Below are positions 50,800-62,560 of a DNA stretch of 64,000 nt, piece by piece. The stretch is taken from the NCBI GenBank assembly GCA_013396995.1, contig VWZP01002400.1:868001-932000 (forward strand). The letters are read 5' to 3'. Numbering within the stretch: the first letter of the stretch is position 1; each line of letters begins with the position of its first letter. The translations under genes were made by a program, and so were the position numbers. Under the pieces are notes generated by a model that was not told where the DNA came from, made no database searches, and saw only the letters and a program-made list of their open reading frames with translations. This DNA comes from Dicaeum eximium (Eukaryota > Chordata > Aves > Passeriformes > Dicaeidae).

Positions 50800-50822
50800 A
50801 AAAAAAAAAAAAAAAAAAAAAA
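50800..50822. repeat. 23-base A homopolymer
   Basis: Uninterrupted A run 3' to a G/C-richer patch. It was examined as a possible retrocopy tail. The sequence after the run, GATGGTGCATATT, was not found duplicated upstream, and no parent gene is recognised. Confidence 0.85.
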
Positions 50823-51069
50823 GATGGTGCATATTATTTAAACCGCCTTTTTTTTTCTGGTTTAGAGAAAAGTCTCTGTTTTTATGGAAGTTTGCTTTCA
50901 AATCCCTTTCTTTGAAAAACTGGTGGGAATTTAGTGTCAGGGGAGTAACAAGATTAAGTGACCACAGATATCTGAAGGGTTGGGGAACCCTCATATTCCT
51001 TTGGCTGCCACTTTTTCTATAAATTCCCTTTGAAACATAGCTCGAGGGGGTAGCAGACAAAATTTTAGT

Positions 51070-51430
51070 TGTTAAAGCAAGCAAGAGAGAGTTGCATACT
51101 CTTGCTGTCCTTTGCCTCTGCTAATTCATTGAGCCCAACTTAAAGCAAAATTCAGATACTTGTCTGCTGGGATTTCAAATAAACCATCTGGCTAACTAAT
51201 GTGATAATTAAGTGTCTTGAATTCCATCCCACTAAATTGTCATTTAAAACAACAATGACAACACTTTAGTAGTTGAAGCTTTTTCAATTTTCTTTTTTTA
51301 AAATTCTATGTGGCTCATATTTAAATCTCAAAGCCTGGGTAGCTGGGCTGTCAGACTCTTCATTTTGATCTGCTGACACACATTAGTTAAAATCTCATAG
51401 ATATTATAAAGGACTGGTTAATTACTTGTT
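51070..51430. promoter_or_regulatory. Candidate conserved non-coding element
   Basis: The block contains GCTAATTCATTGAG (near 51120-51133), GTGATAATTAAGTG (near 51200-51213), AACAATGACAACA (SOX-like, near 51252-51264) and GGTTAATTACTTG (near 51417-51429). No repeat similarity or open frame. It resembles the other enhancer-like blocks in the window. Inference only. Confidence 0.3.
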
Positions 51431-52249
51431 AAACAAAACCAAAACAAAACAGAAACCCCCCCAACACTAAACATAAAATCTTCAATGGGCCTTCTTTGGA
51501 AAGTACTCTCGTTTTTGCACATGTATTTATTATTCCTTAATTTAATTGAATGGGTAGGATGAAGAGTTTTCTTGTATTGTTTGCAAACTGCTCATACACT
51601 CTGTGCAATTGAATTTGTTTTGTGATTGTTCCCTGTTGACACTTAGATCTATTTGAAAATGCATAGCTAAAATTCTGGATTTTTCCAGCATAAATGGTGA
51701 AATTTGGAAGAATTTAATATATTTTAATGCTATATAAATATTGTGGAGTAATGAAGTTGTAGAGCACTGACCAAGCATTGGGCCAGCTCTGAGCTAGTAG
51801 ATAAGAACACAGGGATGAAGCCAATTTCTCCAGTTTGCTCTTTACACAGACCTCTCTGAACACAGTACAAGCTGTTCCTCACAGTACCCCCCGATGGAGC
51901 AGTTGGAGAGTTGTTGAGTGACTGAAAAGTGCTGGCTTGCACCAATAATTCTAATAAACTTGGTGAGGAAACTTGTGATAAAGTATTACTGCAAAAATAA
52001 TATCTTTATAGTTTCTACTGATTTTTGTGACTGGCACAAAAAGGGTTTGATTTTTGTGGAAATCGCATAACTTAGACATGATCTTAGTAAAGTGTTAGCT
52101 AATGTGTGTGCCTTTGTGTGTCTGAGACGTATGGATGGTTCCCTTTTATCTGACATGTTTTAGGGAATAAAGTGAATCCTGTATTTGATATAAAAATCAG
52201 AATTACACAGGTGCTGGCTGGAAATTATTTACTGTTAATCACCAGAGTA
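51431..52249. other. A/T-rich non-coding stretch, no gene seen
   Basis: Frames up to 78 codons only, none with a domain. A C run occurs at 51457-51463. No repeat family recognised. Confidence 0.5.
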
Positions 52250-52327
52250 TTCCTGCTTAAGCAGGGACTTTGGACTAGAGGAACCCCAGTGGTCCCTTTC
52301 AACCTGACCCCTTCTGTAACTGTGATT
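52250..52327 (+). repeat. CR1 LINE 3' fragment
   Basis: 'cctgcttaagcagggactttggactag' in outline, then 'aggaaccccagtggtccctttcaacctgacc' and 'ttctgtaactgtgattt' follow the CR1 tail order 'cctgcttgagcaggg', 'ttggactagatga', 'ggtcccttccaacc', 'ttctgtgattctg'. It is a diverged, 5'-truncated copy. Confidence 0.8.
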
Positions 52328-52431
52328 TCTGATCATTACAGTGGTGAGGAGGTGAACACAATTATTAAACACAGGATGGGAAAAGTCTGTAAAAATATCA
52401 CTGGTATCTATATTTAAACCAAAATGGAGTT

Positions 52432-52490
52432 TTGAGCAGGAAGTTGGACCAGATGACCTTCAGAACCACTTTCCAAATTAAACTATTCTA
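52432..52490 (+). repeat. CR1 LINE 3' fragment, second copy
   Basis: 'gagcaggaagttggaccagatgacc' in outline, 'ttcagaacc' and 'actttccaaattaaactattctac' match the CR1 3' end, with most of the 'ggtcccttccaacc' motif eroded. It lies about 105 bases beyond another CR1 tail in the same orientation. Confidence 0.75.
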
Positions 52491-52732
52491 CGTGAGGTAT
52501 TTTAAAACTAAATATTACCCTGACCACTTGTCTTAGTTACTTGAACACCAAACTTCTGGTGGGGAAGCTCTTTCCTTTGGTGAGTTATGCTGGAATTAAG
52601 GAGAGGGGAAATAGAGGAGCCCAGAAGACCCAGGTAGTTGGGTTAATTACCTGACATGTGATAACACAAGTGAAGGTCTGAACTTTGATCCAGAAAATGA
52701 GTGACCTGCTTCTCTTAATCTTCCTTTATTTT

Positions 52733-52745
52733 TGATTGATTGTCA
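52733..52745 (+). promoter_or_regulatory. Possible PBX/HOX plus MEIS composite site
   Basis: TGATTGAT (52733-52740), a classic PBX-HOX site, directly abuts TGTCA (52741-52745), the MEIS/PREP core read on one strand. Immediately adjacent sites are the arrangement used by HOX-PBX-MEIS complexes. Short words occur by chance, so this is weak without conservation. Confidence 0.35.
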
Positions 52746-52796
52746 GAGGTCCATTTGTTTTTGATGTGGAACAACAACAAATTATGGAACATCCAA

Positions 52797-52832
52797 AAAA
52801 TGCTGTAAACCTGTAAAATGCTGTAAACCTGG
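52797..52832. repeat. 18-base tandem duplication
   Basis: The word TGCTGTAAACCTG occurs at 52801-52813 and 52819-52831 with AAAA before each, giving two nearly identical 18-base units. This looks like a recent replication-slippage duplication. Confidence 0.85.
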
Positions 52833-55499
52833 CAATTCCTGGTTTCTTGCTAGCCATACTCAACCGGACCTTAGACTTTGTGTGGTGCTATTATTTCCTT
52901 TTCTCTCTTGATTATACTAGAGAATTTCTGCATGATAGTTCTCTTAAATTATGTCATTCTTATTAGGAATGTCTATTAATTATTTCAACATATGTTCTTA
53001 AGAGATACGTACGAATGGTTTCACAGATATTTTATGAAAACTATTACTTTTATTCCACTCAAAACTGAGCTGAGGGGGTGGTGGTACAAAGTGCTTATAA
53101 GGAATATATGGTGATCTAGCCAGTTTAAAGTCTGTACCAAAAATATAAAATACTGTCACGAGAATTTAAATGAAAAGCATAAATATTTTTCTTTTCTGTG
53201 AGTAGACAGAAGTAGGATGAGAATAGGTGTGAAAATCTCATATCTTTCATTCTTCAGCTGTAGTAGAGAAGGGACAGATAGATACTGCGAAGTAAATTTA
53301 TAACAATTCTTTTTCTAGAGAAGAGTCAAATGTTTAAATCTTCCATATCCTATTTGAATGTGGAAACCAAAGGTGTCTATAGAAACAACTTCTTCTGTAG
53401 CCCAATAAATTTTTGAGGTCAAGAGCCTAAGTAGCTCACTGCTTGGCTCTCAGCAAATGGCAGCCATGATCTCACTTGGCATTGGATAAAATGAGGGAGC
53501 AGCAGGCTGCCAGAAAAATAGCTGCAATTCCTACTGGTGCTGGGACTGTAGCTCTGAACAAATGTTGATGAGACAGTGTCTCAGAGGTGAGACGGAACCA
53601 AACGAGGACACAATATTAGGAAAAACATGTTACAATTTACAGTCTAGTCCTGAACTGAATAGTTGTCATATGGTGCTAATACCCATTTCACTCTTCTGTG
53701 GGGCAGGTCTGGGATTTAACGTCTTGAGATTGGCTTAATCTAAAACATATGTGTTTTCTTTTATTTCACATATGTGTTCTGCATTTCCCTTTTTCCAAGA
53801 GCTAGGATCAGCATGATAATATGCTGTGATGAGAGAAATACTGAGAGAATTGTTGTGATATAGCTACAGAAACAATATGGCACCTACAAAAAAATAAGTA
53901 TGTTCTCTTTTATGGGTTTATTTTGTGGTACAGACGGTGTTTCTATTAATATTAGAAGGAAAAGTTTCCCCTGTTGGTCATGCTGTGTGTGTGTATGTAT
54001 ATCCCATCTCCCAAAAAAGCTTTAGTAACTTAACTAAGCATTTACTAAAATTTGCAGCAGAGGCTGAAGCAGCCTGAAATGATAAACCCTAAACATGTGT
54101 CTGTCTTCTCCATGGGAATACTGTAAAGGAGGATTCTGTCACAAACCTTGAGATCACTTAGATTTTGTGGGCCTTTGTGTCTGGATCTATTTAAATCTAG
54201 CATTTTAAGACAAAGGACTGAAAGATTATTTTTAAAAGAAAAGGATGATTTATAGCATTAGTTTATCAAAGTGGAATTACAAAAATATACATAACTTGAA
54301 AAGCATTTCATTTAAAGATGTCATTTCCTTTCAGTACTAAAATATAAGTCTATCCCATAATATATTCTTTTGTTATGTAGGGCTGCACTAGAGTATACTA
54401 CAAAATAAATTAATTCCCTGTCATAACAATGTGGTATATGCAATTCTAGCAGAATTGTTTGTCCAACACAATTTTCTTCCTAGTCAGAAACCCCCTAACT
54501 GCCACGCTGAAACTGTCTTTTCTGGCAAAAGAAGCTCCCTTGATCAGTGCTACATACCCACAAGGGATTTTCTTTTGTCTTCTTTGGTCATAAGGTTGCC
54601 TTACTGTGTGGAACTAGTTCAGTATGGTAAATGAAGTCTCAGCTGAGAACCCATTATGCAGCACAGTGCCTCTCCCCTACGTGTTGTCTCCTTTAGCTCT
54701 GCTTTTAAATAAGTGAATATGGAAAGTGCATTTGAACTATAAATAGTCTGTAAAGGAAAATCCAGAAGAGAGACTTGCTATCTTTTCTAAAAGGAATCAA
54801 ACATCTTTCATGTGTTTGAACCATTGCATTTGCATGGAAACTCCTCTTTACCTTCGTGAGAATTCTAGGGAATTTATTGGGGGTATTTGAGCATGCTCAC
54901 TGGTGTTAGGAAGTAATGACAGAGGTTATCTAAACGAAATCTCCTATTTGATCTAACCTACAGCTTTCTTTAGTCTTCACAAGACTGCAAACATAAAACT
55001 CTCTTTTATTATAAGGGGCATGTAACAAGACTGGGAAGACCATTAAATTCTGCTGTATAATTAATATTGAACATGAAGTCTCTGTGCTGATGCTCTAAAT
55101 GGAAAGAGTTGGAAACGAAAATGAATCGTCCTGGTATCATCCTGCACAAATTGAGTGGAGGAAAAGTTTCAATACCTGGTTGTAGGCAGACACATAGGTG
55201 GTCACCTGCTGTGCTGCCTGAGGGGCTGAGCCTTGCTGCTGAGCATTGGCCAAACACAGAGTGAGGCAGAGGGGCAGCCACGCAGCCGCACCTTCACCAG
55301 AATGTGAAATGTGTCACGGGAGAAATGTGCAGCAGTGCCAGCTCTTCTCTTTCTTTATTCCCCGGGTTTTACAGGGTGTCATTTCAGGGGCTTGAGTCTT
55401 ACTTGTGTAGATCAAGCTAGAAAAGTCTAGCCTAGATTGGCCTCAAGAACATTATTTTCTGAAGGTTTTCTGCATCTAAACTGGAAATCCTTATGCAGC

Positions 55500-55515
55500 C
55501 TGCACTGCAGTGCAG
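55500..55515. other. Perfect 16-bp palindrome
   Basis: CTGCACTGCAGTGCAG equals its reverse complement. It is built from two TGCAGTGCA-type overlapping words. It may be chance. No local repeat or gene context explains it. Confidence 0.85.
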
Positions 55516-56021
55516 CATGGCCTCTGCTGAAAGAATAGTACATAAGGTGTACATTGTTTACCAGTAGTATACAGGAATTAATTTCATTGCTCTGAGATGG
55601 TACCCTGAAGTGGCATTAGCCAAATAAGTGATTTGCATTTTGGTCTTAGACTGTTACTCCTTAACCAGAGGAATGGGTTCTTTGCAGCAAAGTCTCTAAA
55701 TCTACATTCAGAGACCTTATAGAAACATTCTTCAGATACAGAAATTCACAATTCATCTTTTAGTAGTGCTGCCCAAATTGAATTTCTTTGGCTACTGTGT
55801 TCGATAAAGTATGAACATATAGTTTTATTATTCAATGGGCAAATGTTTGAATTTTATTTAGCAAGTGGGTTTCCCAGTGCGGAAATGCATGTTCTAAAGA
55901 TGGACCAAAACTTATGGATTTGTGCACAAAGGGAGTGGGTAGCAAGGAAAGATCAGTATAATTTCTTCTGACTGGCTAATAAAGTGTACAAGCTTAATTT
56001 TTTTGCCATTGTATTGTGCTG

Positions 56022-56061
56022 TTGTATATACAACAACAAGCTTGTGTTATTGTATATACAA
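56022..56061. other. 40-base near-perfect dyad
   Basis: The 12-base palindrome TTGTATATACAA occurs twice (56022-56033 and 56050-56061). Between the copies lies ACAAGCTTGT (56036-56045), itself a palindrome. The whole 40 bases can fold as one cruciform about the 56040/56041 centre, with a two-base mismatch in arm length. The symmetry is seen directly. A structured regulatory site or a remnant of an inverted duplication are both possible. Confidence 0.8.
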
Positions 56062-56438
56062 GTATGTTTGTCAATCTCTTTGTTCTCTGAAATGAACCAA
56101 ACAGGAAACTGCATGTCAGGTCCTTTGATGATGTGTCTTCTTATGGCAAGTAAGAAAGTCTGCATTCCAGTCAGTATTTTTTCCATCACCTGTATTCAGC
56201 TTCTATGTCCAAACTACCCCTACATTTTAAAAGTCAGCATAAATCTATCCCATACAAATATTTAATTTATATTGTTATGAGAAAAGCAACAAAAATTAGT
56301 TTTAGTTATTCTGATTTAAGACGGTATTTTAGCAAAAGGAAACAGTTCCAGACAGAAACACAAACATGCTTTCATATCCATATGGTTTATCTTGCTGAGA
56401 AGCTAGGCGAAGCTTGATTCCTTACACCCATTTACAAG

Positions 56439-56512
56439 TATTTTAAACCCTTTTAACTTCTAAACTTTTAAAACTTTAAAACCTTTTTAACTTTTCAACT
56501 GTTCAAAACTTA
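56439..56512. repeat. Degenerate A/T repeat with roughly 10-base spacing
   Basis: Blocks of TTTTAA, AAACTTTT, AAACTTTAAAACC, TTTTTAAC, TTTTCAAC and TTCAAAAC follow one another at about 10-base intervals. A and T tracts in step with the helical turn can bend DNA. This is probably a decayed minisatellite. I recognise no transposon. Confidence 0.6.
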
Positions 56513-57039
56513 CATTGCAGGGAACTGCCTTGGCAACGAATGAATAATTTATGTGAAGGGATTCCATGTTCAAATTCTATGCTTCTGCAAATTATATGTG
56601 TGGTGTTAGGAAATATAGCTCTTCCTTTTAAAGAGGTTGTTTCACATTGGGTAACAAGGCATTTTAACAATTGTTTTTAAGCTATCTGTTTAAATAGAAT
56701 GAGTTGTTTGAGGGTTGGGGTTTTTCAAGCTTGATTTTGTTTCTGCCTTATCTCTGAAGAGAACTGCTGTGCAGGAGTAAAAAGTGGATCTATAGAAGGT
56801 ACTGCCAAGAGGAAACAAAAAACCAAGAACAAGAAAGAAATCATCCAAACTTGAGAACATATATTTTTCTTGTAAAGAGGGTGAGTGCACAATTTACAAG
56901 TTAGAAACTCGAGCAAGAGAAGGACCCAGCGGGCTGTCAGGCTGACAATTGTGTAACAAGCAGTTAATCCAGGCGGGCCCAGGGGATATCATCTGCTCCT
57001 CCTCTCAGAGACTGCACAGCACTTCTAATACTCTGTAAC

Positions 57040-57660
57040 AAGCTTAAACCCATGATAAAAGATCTGTGGTCACAATTACAGTGTGCCACAGGAAGAAGGC
57101 AGGAGACTCAGCAGCTTTATTGCTGTCACAGGACATGGCAGTAGCAGGGACTTGCTGAGTGAAATTTCCAGGTGAGAAATTCTCAGATGCGAGGCTGGGA
57201 CTCGCTGCTCCCACAGACCCACTTGTGCCAGGCAGCCCTGTGGGGAAATGCCTTCCTGGCTGCAATCTGGCAATCTGTAAGTGCTTGAGCCAAGCACCAC
57301 ACAAACCTCAGGGATTTTTATATCAGCCAAAGGGTTCTGGTCCTATTTCTAGCTACAGTTACATTTCTTCAGGAAAATACCCCAGGAGTTAGCTAATGTG
57401 TCACCTTGGGGAAAGTGCTGGGGGAGAATAGGTGATGGAAAGAAAAGCTGCTAGGTCCTGCAGCAATCAGTGAGAGTGCTGGAGCAAGGGGGAACACAAG
57501 CTTAATACAAAGGTCCCATTGAACCGTTTTGTCACCACCCTCACAGGATATACTAACAAACTGTGTGGTTTTGGAAAAATGCTCTCTGTCTGCAGAGAGG
57601 TGCCCCTTGCTCCATACCCCTCCCCACCAAGCAGTTAGGTCAGACATATGAGGCTCTCTG
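57040..57660. other. G/C-richer block, no identifiable gene
   Basis: Several overlapping frames are open (84, 86, 84 codons minus; 77 and 74 plus) because A/T content drops. Read on the minus strand, a TATAAAA (57316-57322) precedes an AATAAA (57116-57121) by about 200 bases. That order resembles an LTR promoter followed by a poly-A signal, but the gap is longer than usual and no LTR ends were found. Undetermined. Confidence 0.3.
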
Positions 57661-60600
57661 GATTTTGGTCGCTGTGGCCATAAAGTATGGGACTAGAAAG
57701 AGATGTAGGGAGGGGATTTTCTGTGTTTTGCTGAACATCAAAGCCAATCCACATCTAACATCAGCAGCTGGCTTCTGTTATGGTTGAATGAAACAAAAAA
57801 CAGAATTCAAGAACACTTGTATCATTAGGAGAGTCTCCCCATTAAATACTTCCTAAAATACATAATAAAAAGCTAAAAATAAATGTTAACTGCAAATTTG
57901 AGATATTTAAGTATTAAGCTTTGTGAATACTTTTGAGAGAGGCCTGTTTTGGAATAAATAATGCTTGACCAAATCAGTTTTTAAGGTGATTGTTAATCAT
58001 GCATATGTTAATATTAGCTTGTTTTAATTGATACTTTACTTCATTGAAACTAGTACATATTAGTCTAGCTTTGGTCTTTCTAAGCTGCTGTGAACTTTAG
58101 GAAAACAGATGATAAGGTCATATAGTATTATGACCTTTATTAACAACATCTTTATAGCATTAACACTGAAGTTGAGCACCTTTTATACCTGATACTTTGC
58201 ATTCCTATTTCTGTGTTATTACCTTAACATGTGGTAACGAGACTGTGACAGAGCAGCACAGCCAGGCTCTCTGCACAGGCCTAAGAAAACAACAGCCTAC
58301 TAGCTTTTATGCTTTTCTCATCAAAACAGTGGAAATTTGAATTTACCCTTAAAAAGTTTGATGCCTCTTTGACTGTTAAGTTAAAACCTGTTTATTAAGC
58401 AGTGTGTGTTTGATTTGTGTCTGTCTCTAGGTGCCTGGTTCTCATTACTTCAGATATTTAACTTGAATGATCGGTCAATTCCCATGAATGATTTAAAGAA
58501 TTTGATATAAGCTGAAATAAGTTAAATGCCTAATTTTAAGCATAGATAATTGAGTGACCCACTTCCTTTCTGCTTAAGATGTTCAAAGAGGCTTAGTTTC
58601 AGTTTCTGATGGATGTGTTGCTGTTTTATCCAACTCTTTTAATCCCACCCTTATATAAACCCCACACTGGTGTATTTCTGAGCAGAGACAGAGATGGGAG
58701 TTTCTGTGTGTACACTCAGAGAATGAATGTCACTTGGCAGCCTGAAAATTTGAATCAGGCTTAGTAGTATTGTTCCTTGGGCCTGATGCATCCTGCAGAC
58801 AGGTGCAGAGGAAACATTCCTTGTGCACTGTCTGCCAGAGGGTGATGGAGCTGCTGGATAAAACAGCTGCTCTGTTACTCCAGTCCATTGTGGCCGTTCC
58901 CAGGCCTTACTCCCCTCGCTCCCCGTAAGAATTCCTGTATAACTCAGTGGGTTTACATCCAGACAGGAGGGCTTTTATCACCTTCTTAAAGAATTGCCCT
59001 TTCAGTGGTGCTGAAAAAGAACAGTAGTGCTGTGATCCTTGTCTTCAGTCATGTTATGCCCTCTCCACACTAACTCACAAAGTATGCAAGCCCAGGACCC
59101 CAGACTTTTCCCAGTGTGAGAAGCTCTCTCCTTGGGATTCAGCTCCACCCTCTCTAGAAGTGAAGGCCAAATGCTAAGGTTTGAGAGGGATTGAGCTTGT
59201 ACAACTGGAGCTGGGTGATGTATAACAGTCTGGGACTATTTTCCAGTTCTAAAGATAGTGATTCTTGAGCTTTGATGGAAATAACTCCGGAGCACAGCTA
59301 TGACTTGCATCAATGCAGCGTGGCTCATTGCAGTTTAAAGGATTGCCTCATCAGAAGCTGTGCCATCCAGTGTGTGGCTTACCCAAACAACCTTTGCTAC
59401 AAACACCAGAGTAGAACTTTATGGACCCCATCAATCCAATGGATTTACATTCCATCATTAAACTCCTTGTGCCCTAATCTTTTGTTTTCTTTCACTTTCC
59501 CTGCTTCTTAGTTCCTGGTCCCTTTGCTCTGCTGCCAGGTATCCCCACATCTCTTCACCTTGCTGGGCTGAACATAATTCTGCAGAATTATTAGCATATT
59601 TGGTAACTGTGAGTGTAATGTAAGTGATAGTATAGGTTTTCATCTCTAAAAATTTAAAGCAAATACCAAGCAAACTGAAATATACTGCAATTTTTGTCAG
59701 GTTTTCAATTGCCTTTCCCCCACAATCTTTGAGGTGGTTGCAGTGCATCCAGATCTTAAATTATAGCAGCTCTGAGTAAATGAATCAGAGTTGTGAAAGC
59801 TGAGAATACTGGAAAAGCAGCAAATAGTTCTCTGCAGCACCTAACAGCAATGGCTGATTTAGAGAAAATCTCTGTCTGCTTGCTGGGGGTGGTATTAAAG
59901 CACTTAACTTCTCCTCCTTTATTGGAAGGAACGAGGAAGCTTTGATACAAAAGTGCTGATACTTTTTCAGCCTCAGTAAACTTTTACAAAGCTTTTGTGA
60001 GCTTTAATATAACCATAAAGCAATGGAAGTTTATACCATACCCTGAGTTTGTATACTGTATCTCAGGTTCAAGTGATATTCTGGAAGCCCTCAAGCTTTT
60101 TCAGAAAATTTACTTGGGTTTCTTGTACATAAGCACTTTTGCAATCTGCTTTACAGTAAACTTTTTGATTGCTGAGATTTTTTGTCCACCATGACAAAAA
60201 TCATGTGAGTTATTTTTTATTTTCCTGTCTAAGCCAATTCATTTCATGTTTGAACCAAGATGCCATTTTTTACAAAGGCTGTAGATGCTAGCAATGTCAG
60301 TTAGGACTGTAGGAGCAGCAAAAATGAGATCAGTTAAATACCAGAAATAAATTTGGTCATAGTCTTTTACAACAACAACAAAAAAAAAAGGCATTATCTT
60401 CATATGGAAAGGTTCTTCAGTACCACTATATTAATAAATTGCTTTATTCTTGTTTTGTTTCTTTCCTCCTTAAGGCTTTGTGATTATAATTTTATTCTCT
60501 AACACCTAAATTTAGTTCTGAATCAAGTACAGTAGCTCAATAGAACACCACACATTAAGATCCACACTGGATTTCACATGACAGGCTTTACATTTGCTGA

Positions 60601-62089
60601 AGGCTTGGGGGCTGTGGTTTTAACAGTCATCTCACATTTTGGTTGAACACAGTTTGATGCACGTCTATGAAATTTATGTTTTGCTCACACAGGGGATGAT
60701 TCAAGTCTACAGCTGTCGCAAACAGTATGTAGGACCTAATTTCTGAAAAAGCTGTCAGTTACTATAACCCCAAAATAAAAACAAATTACAATCACGAGAG
60801 GAAATTGGTATGAAACATAAGAGTGGAACAAAAAATGAATCCCATTAATATTAAATTTGGATACAGATTTGCCTTAAAAAATTAGTGTACCTACCTCTGC
60901 CTCAACTTGTATTATTGCAGTTGGAGATTTGTAAAGCACACCTCACTTATGAATCTAGAATTCTGAGCACTTGAATAGTATTATTTACCCTTAAAAATAT
61001 AAGGGGTCATTTAAAGTGCTGTTAAAATAGCTATTATGGTAAAAACAATGCAGTCACCGAATCATGCTGTTGTCCTTGTATTTGTCAGCAATCTGCATGT
61101 AAGACAAATACTAAAAAATACCATGTAAGAAGTTACTCTTTCATAGCTAAGATCAGGGTTCCTCAAGAACTTAAGAAACCTTAAGAAACAATCCTTTCTG
61201 GATTTCTGGTCTGATATTATCTCCTAAGGCTGGGATAGAAGCATCCAACACAGAATGAACTTAGTAGCAGATTTAATTATGCCACTCCTCAGTGGGCAGG
61301 ACTCTTCCCATTTAGGCATAATACAGCATTATGCATTTATTTACAGAAGTTTACTGATGTAGTATCTCAGATGGTCAAGTGACATTTCTAGTCTTTTTTC
61401 CAAGTGTGAAAATAAGCATGAAGTGCCAATTATGGAAGTGCTGATGCACTGAAGTATTTTGAAAGCTATTATTTGATCCAATTGTATGTGTTAATACCAA
61501 GATAGTAGAAAAATATATGTATTACTCAGATAAATATGAACCAGAGTTAAATATATATGTGTGATATATAACTAATTAAGCTAGTACTTGGTGAAGAGTA
61601 AAAACTTATAATGATTTGACGCCAAAAAATGTTATACAGGATTAAACAGTCATTATTTTTACTGAAGTAAATAAACGTCAGAAAATATCACAAGAAGCCT
61701 ATTTATTTTAGTAGTATCTATGCTTTTGAATTTTTTTAGCTCTCTTATTGCAAAAATTGTCCCCTAAATTGTACAGGATCATTGTGTGGCACAGTTATTT
61801 AAAATTTTAAATTACTGCATTTAAAATGAAACTAAATCTGAACAAACTTGGAAATTAATATTTCCCCATGAAGTACCTGTCACCACGTGGTTGCAGCATA
61901 GTTTTTGTTGAAGACCAAAAGGATGTAACCTGTGTGCCTTGAAACATACATGAAAAAAGAATTCTGGGAAATGGAATATCATTGCCACAAACAAGACCAA
62001 GGAATCATTTGAGGTAATTAAAGCTGCACCATACAATAGTTAATTCGTGTATGTAACTTCACTTCCAGTTCAACTGTCTCTGTGTACAG
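57661..62089. other. A/T-rich non-coding stretch, no gene seen
   Basis: No frame above about 96 codons and none with a domain. Includes the nuclear-receptor-like inverted repeat at 58114-58137. (AAC)n and A runs near 60371-60390 and TA-rich tracts near 61553-61570 are simple sequence. No repeat family was recognised. Confidence 0.5.
58114..58137. promoter_or_regulatory. Inverted nuclear-receptor half-sites
   Basis: AAGGTCATA (58114-58122) and TATGACCTT (58129-58137) are perfect nine-base complements around a six-base spacer. The consensus half-sites AGGTCA (58115-58120) and TGACCT (58131-58136) therefore face one another with 10 bases between them. Usual spacing for dimers is much shorter, so binding as a dimer is uncertain. 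Each half-site extended at its 5' side (AAGGTCA) also fits monomeric receptors such as ERR or SF-1. Confidence 0.5.
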
Positions 62090-62560
62090 ATCCCTCAAGT
62101 GCTCTTATCTATTTTTCTCCAAGCTTGTTCTGACAAGTTTGAATAGTGGTGGTTTGTTCTGAAGCAGTCAGTTCTTCTAACAATGCAAAGAATTAATCTT
62201 TTGTCAGTGCATACCACGTGCAACAAAGGCGCCATTCTGTACAGCCTGATCCGGTGGCTGTTTTTCAGCAAAGCTGCATTTCCAAATTGTCAAAATTTAA
62301 CACTGCTGGCATGGCTGGAAATTTATTATTTCTCATGTGCTCAGCAACAAATAAGCTTACAGTTTAAATTGTTGCAATTTTAGAGGAGCTCATTTTTTAA
62401 TTACGGTTGTTGGATTTTAAGACTACGTGCCTTACTTTATGGATATACACGGTCATACTTGGTTTTATTTGGCATTTAGGGGAAATGTCGTACCATTTTC
62501 TGAAATGTCTTGAAATATTTAAAAACACTTCTGGCCATAGCTTATTCTTAATTCTCAAAA
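62090..62560. promoter_or_regulatory. Candidate conserved non-coding element
   Basis: The block has few homopolymers and no repeat character. It holds CpG-containing words (GGCGCC near 62230, a GATCCGGTGG near 62248), CACGTG-like CCACGTGC (62214-62221) and AATTACGG near 62399. A run of mixed, non-repetitive sequence over 250 bases is uncommon in this window. It includes frames of 66 and 109 codons without domains. Its status as an enhancer or exon cannot be decided here. Confidence 0.33.

Larger units (their letters stand above)
47241..51069. other. Non-coding stretch with two MIR copies and homopolymers
   Basis: The 113-codon (48522-48863, minus) and 169-codon (49893-50402, plus) frames both overlap MIR sequence and are not credible genes. 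A pyrimidine tract (47611-47682) and an A run (50800-50822) are listed separately. A G/C-richer patch at 50580-50760 is open in both strands (91 plus, 89 minus) without a known product. Confidence 0.5.
52491..57039. other. A/T-rich non-coding stretch, no gene seen
   Basis: No frame above about 93 codons and none credible. Includes an 18-base tandem duplication at about 52797-52832, a HOX/PBX plus MEIS composite site (52733-52745), palindromes at 55500-55515 and 56022-56061, and a degenerate A/T repeat at 56439-56512, all listed separately. Confidence 0.5.

Noticed and set aside
50580..50822. G/C-richer patch ending in a 23-base A run, as a processed retrocopy
   Set aside because: The bases after the run are not duplicated upstream and no parent gene is recognised.
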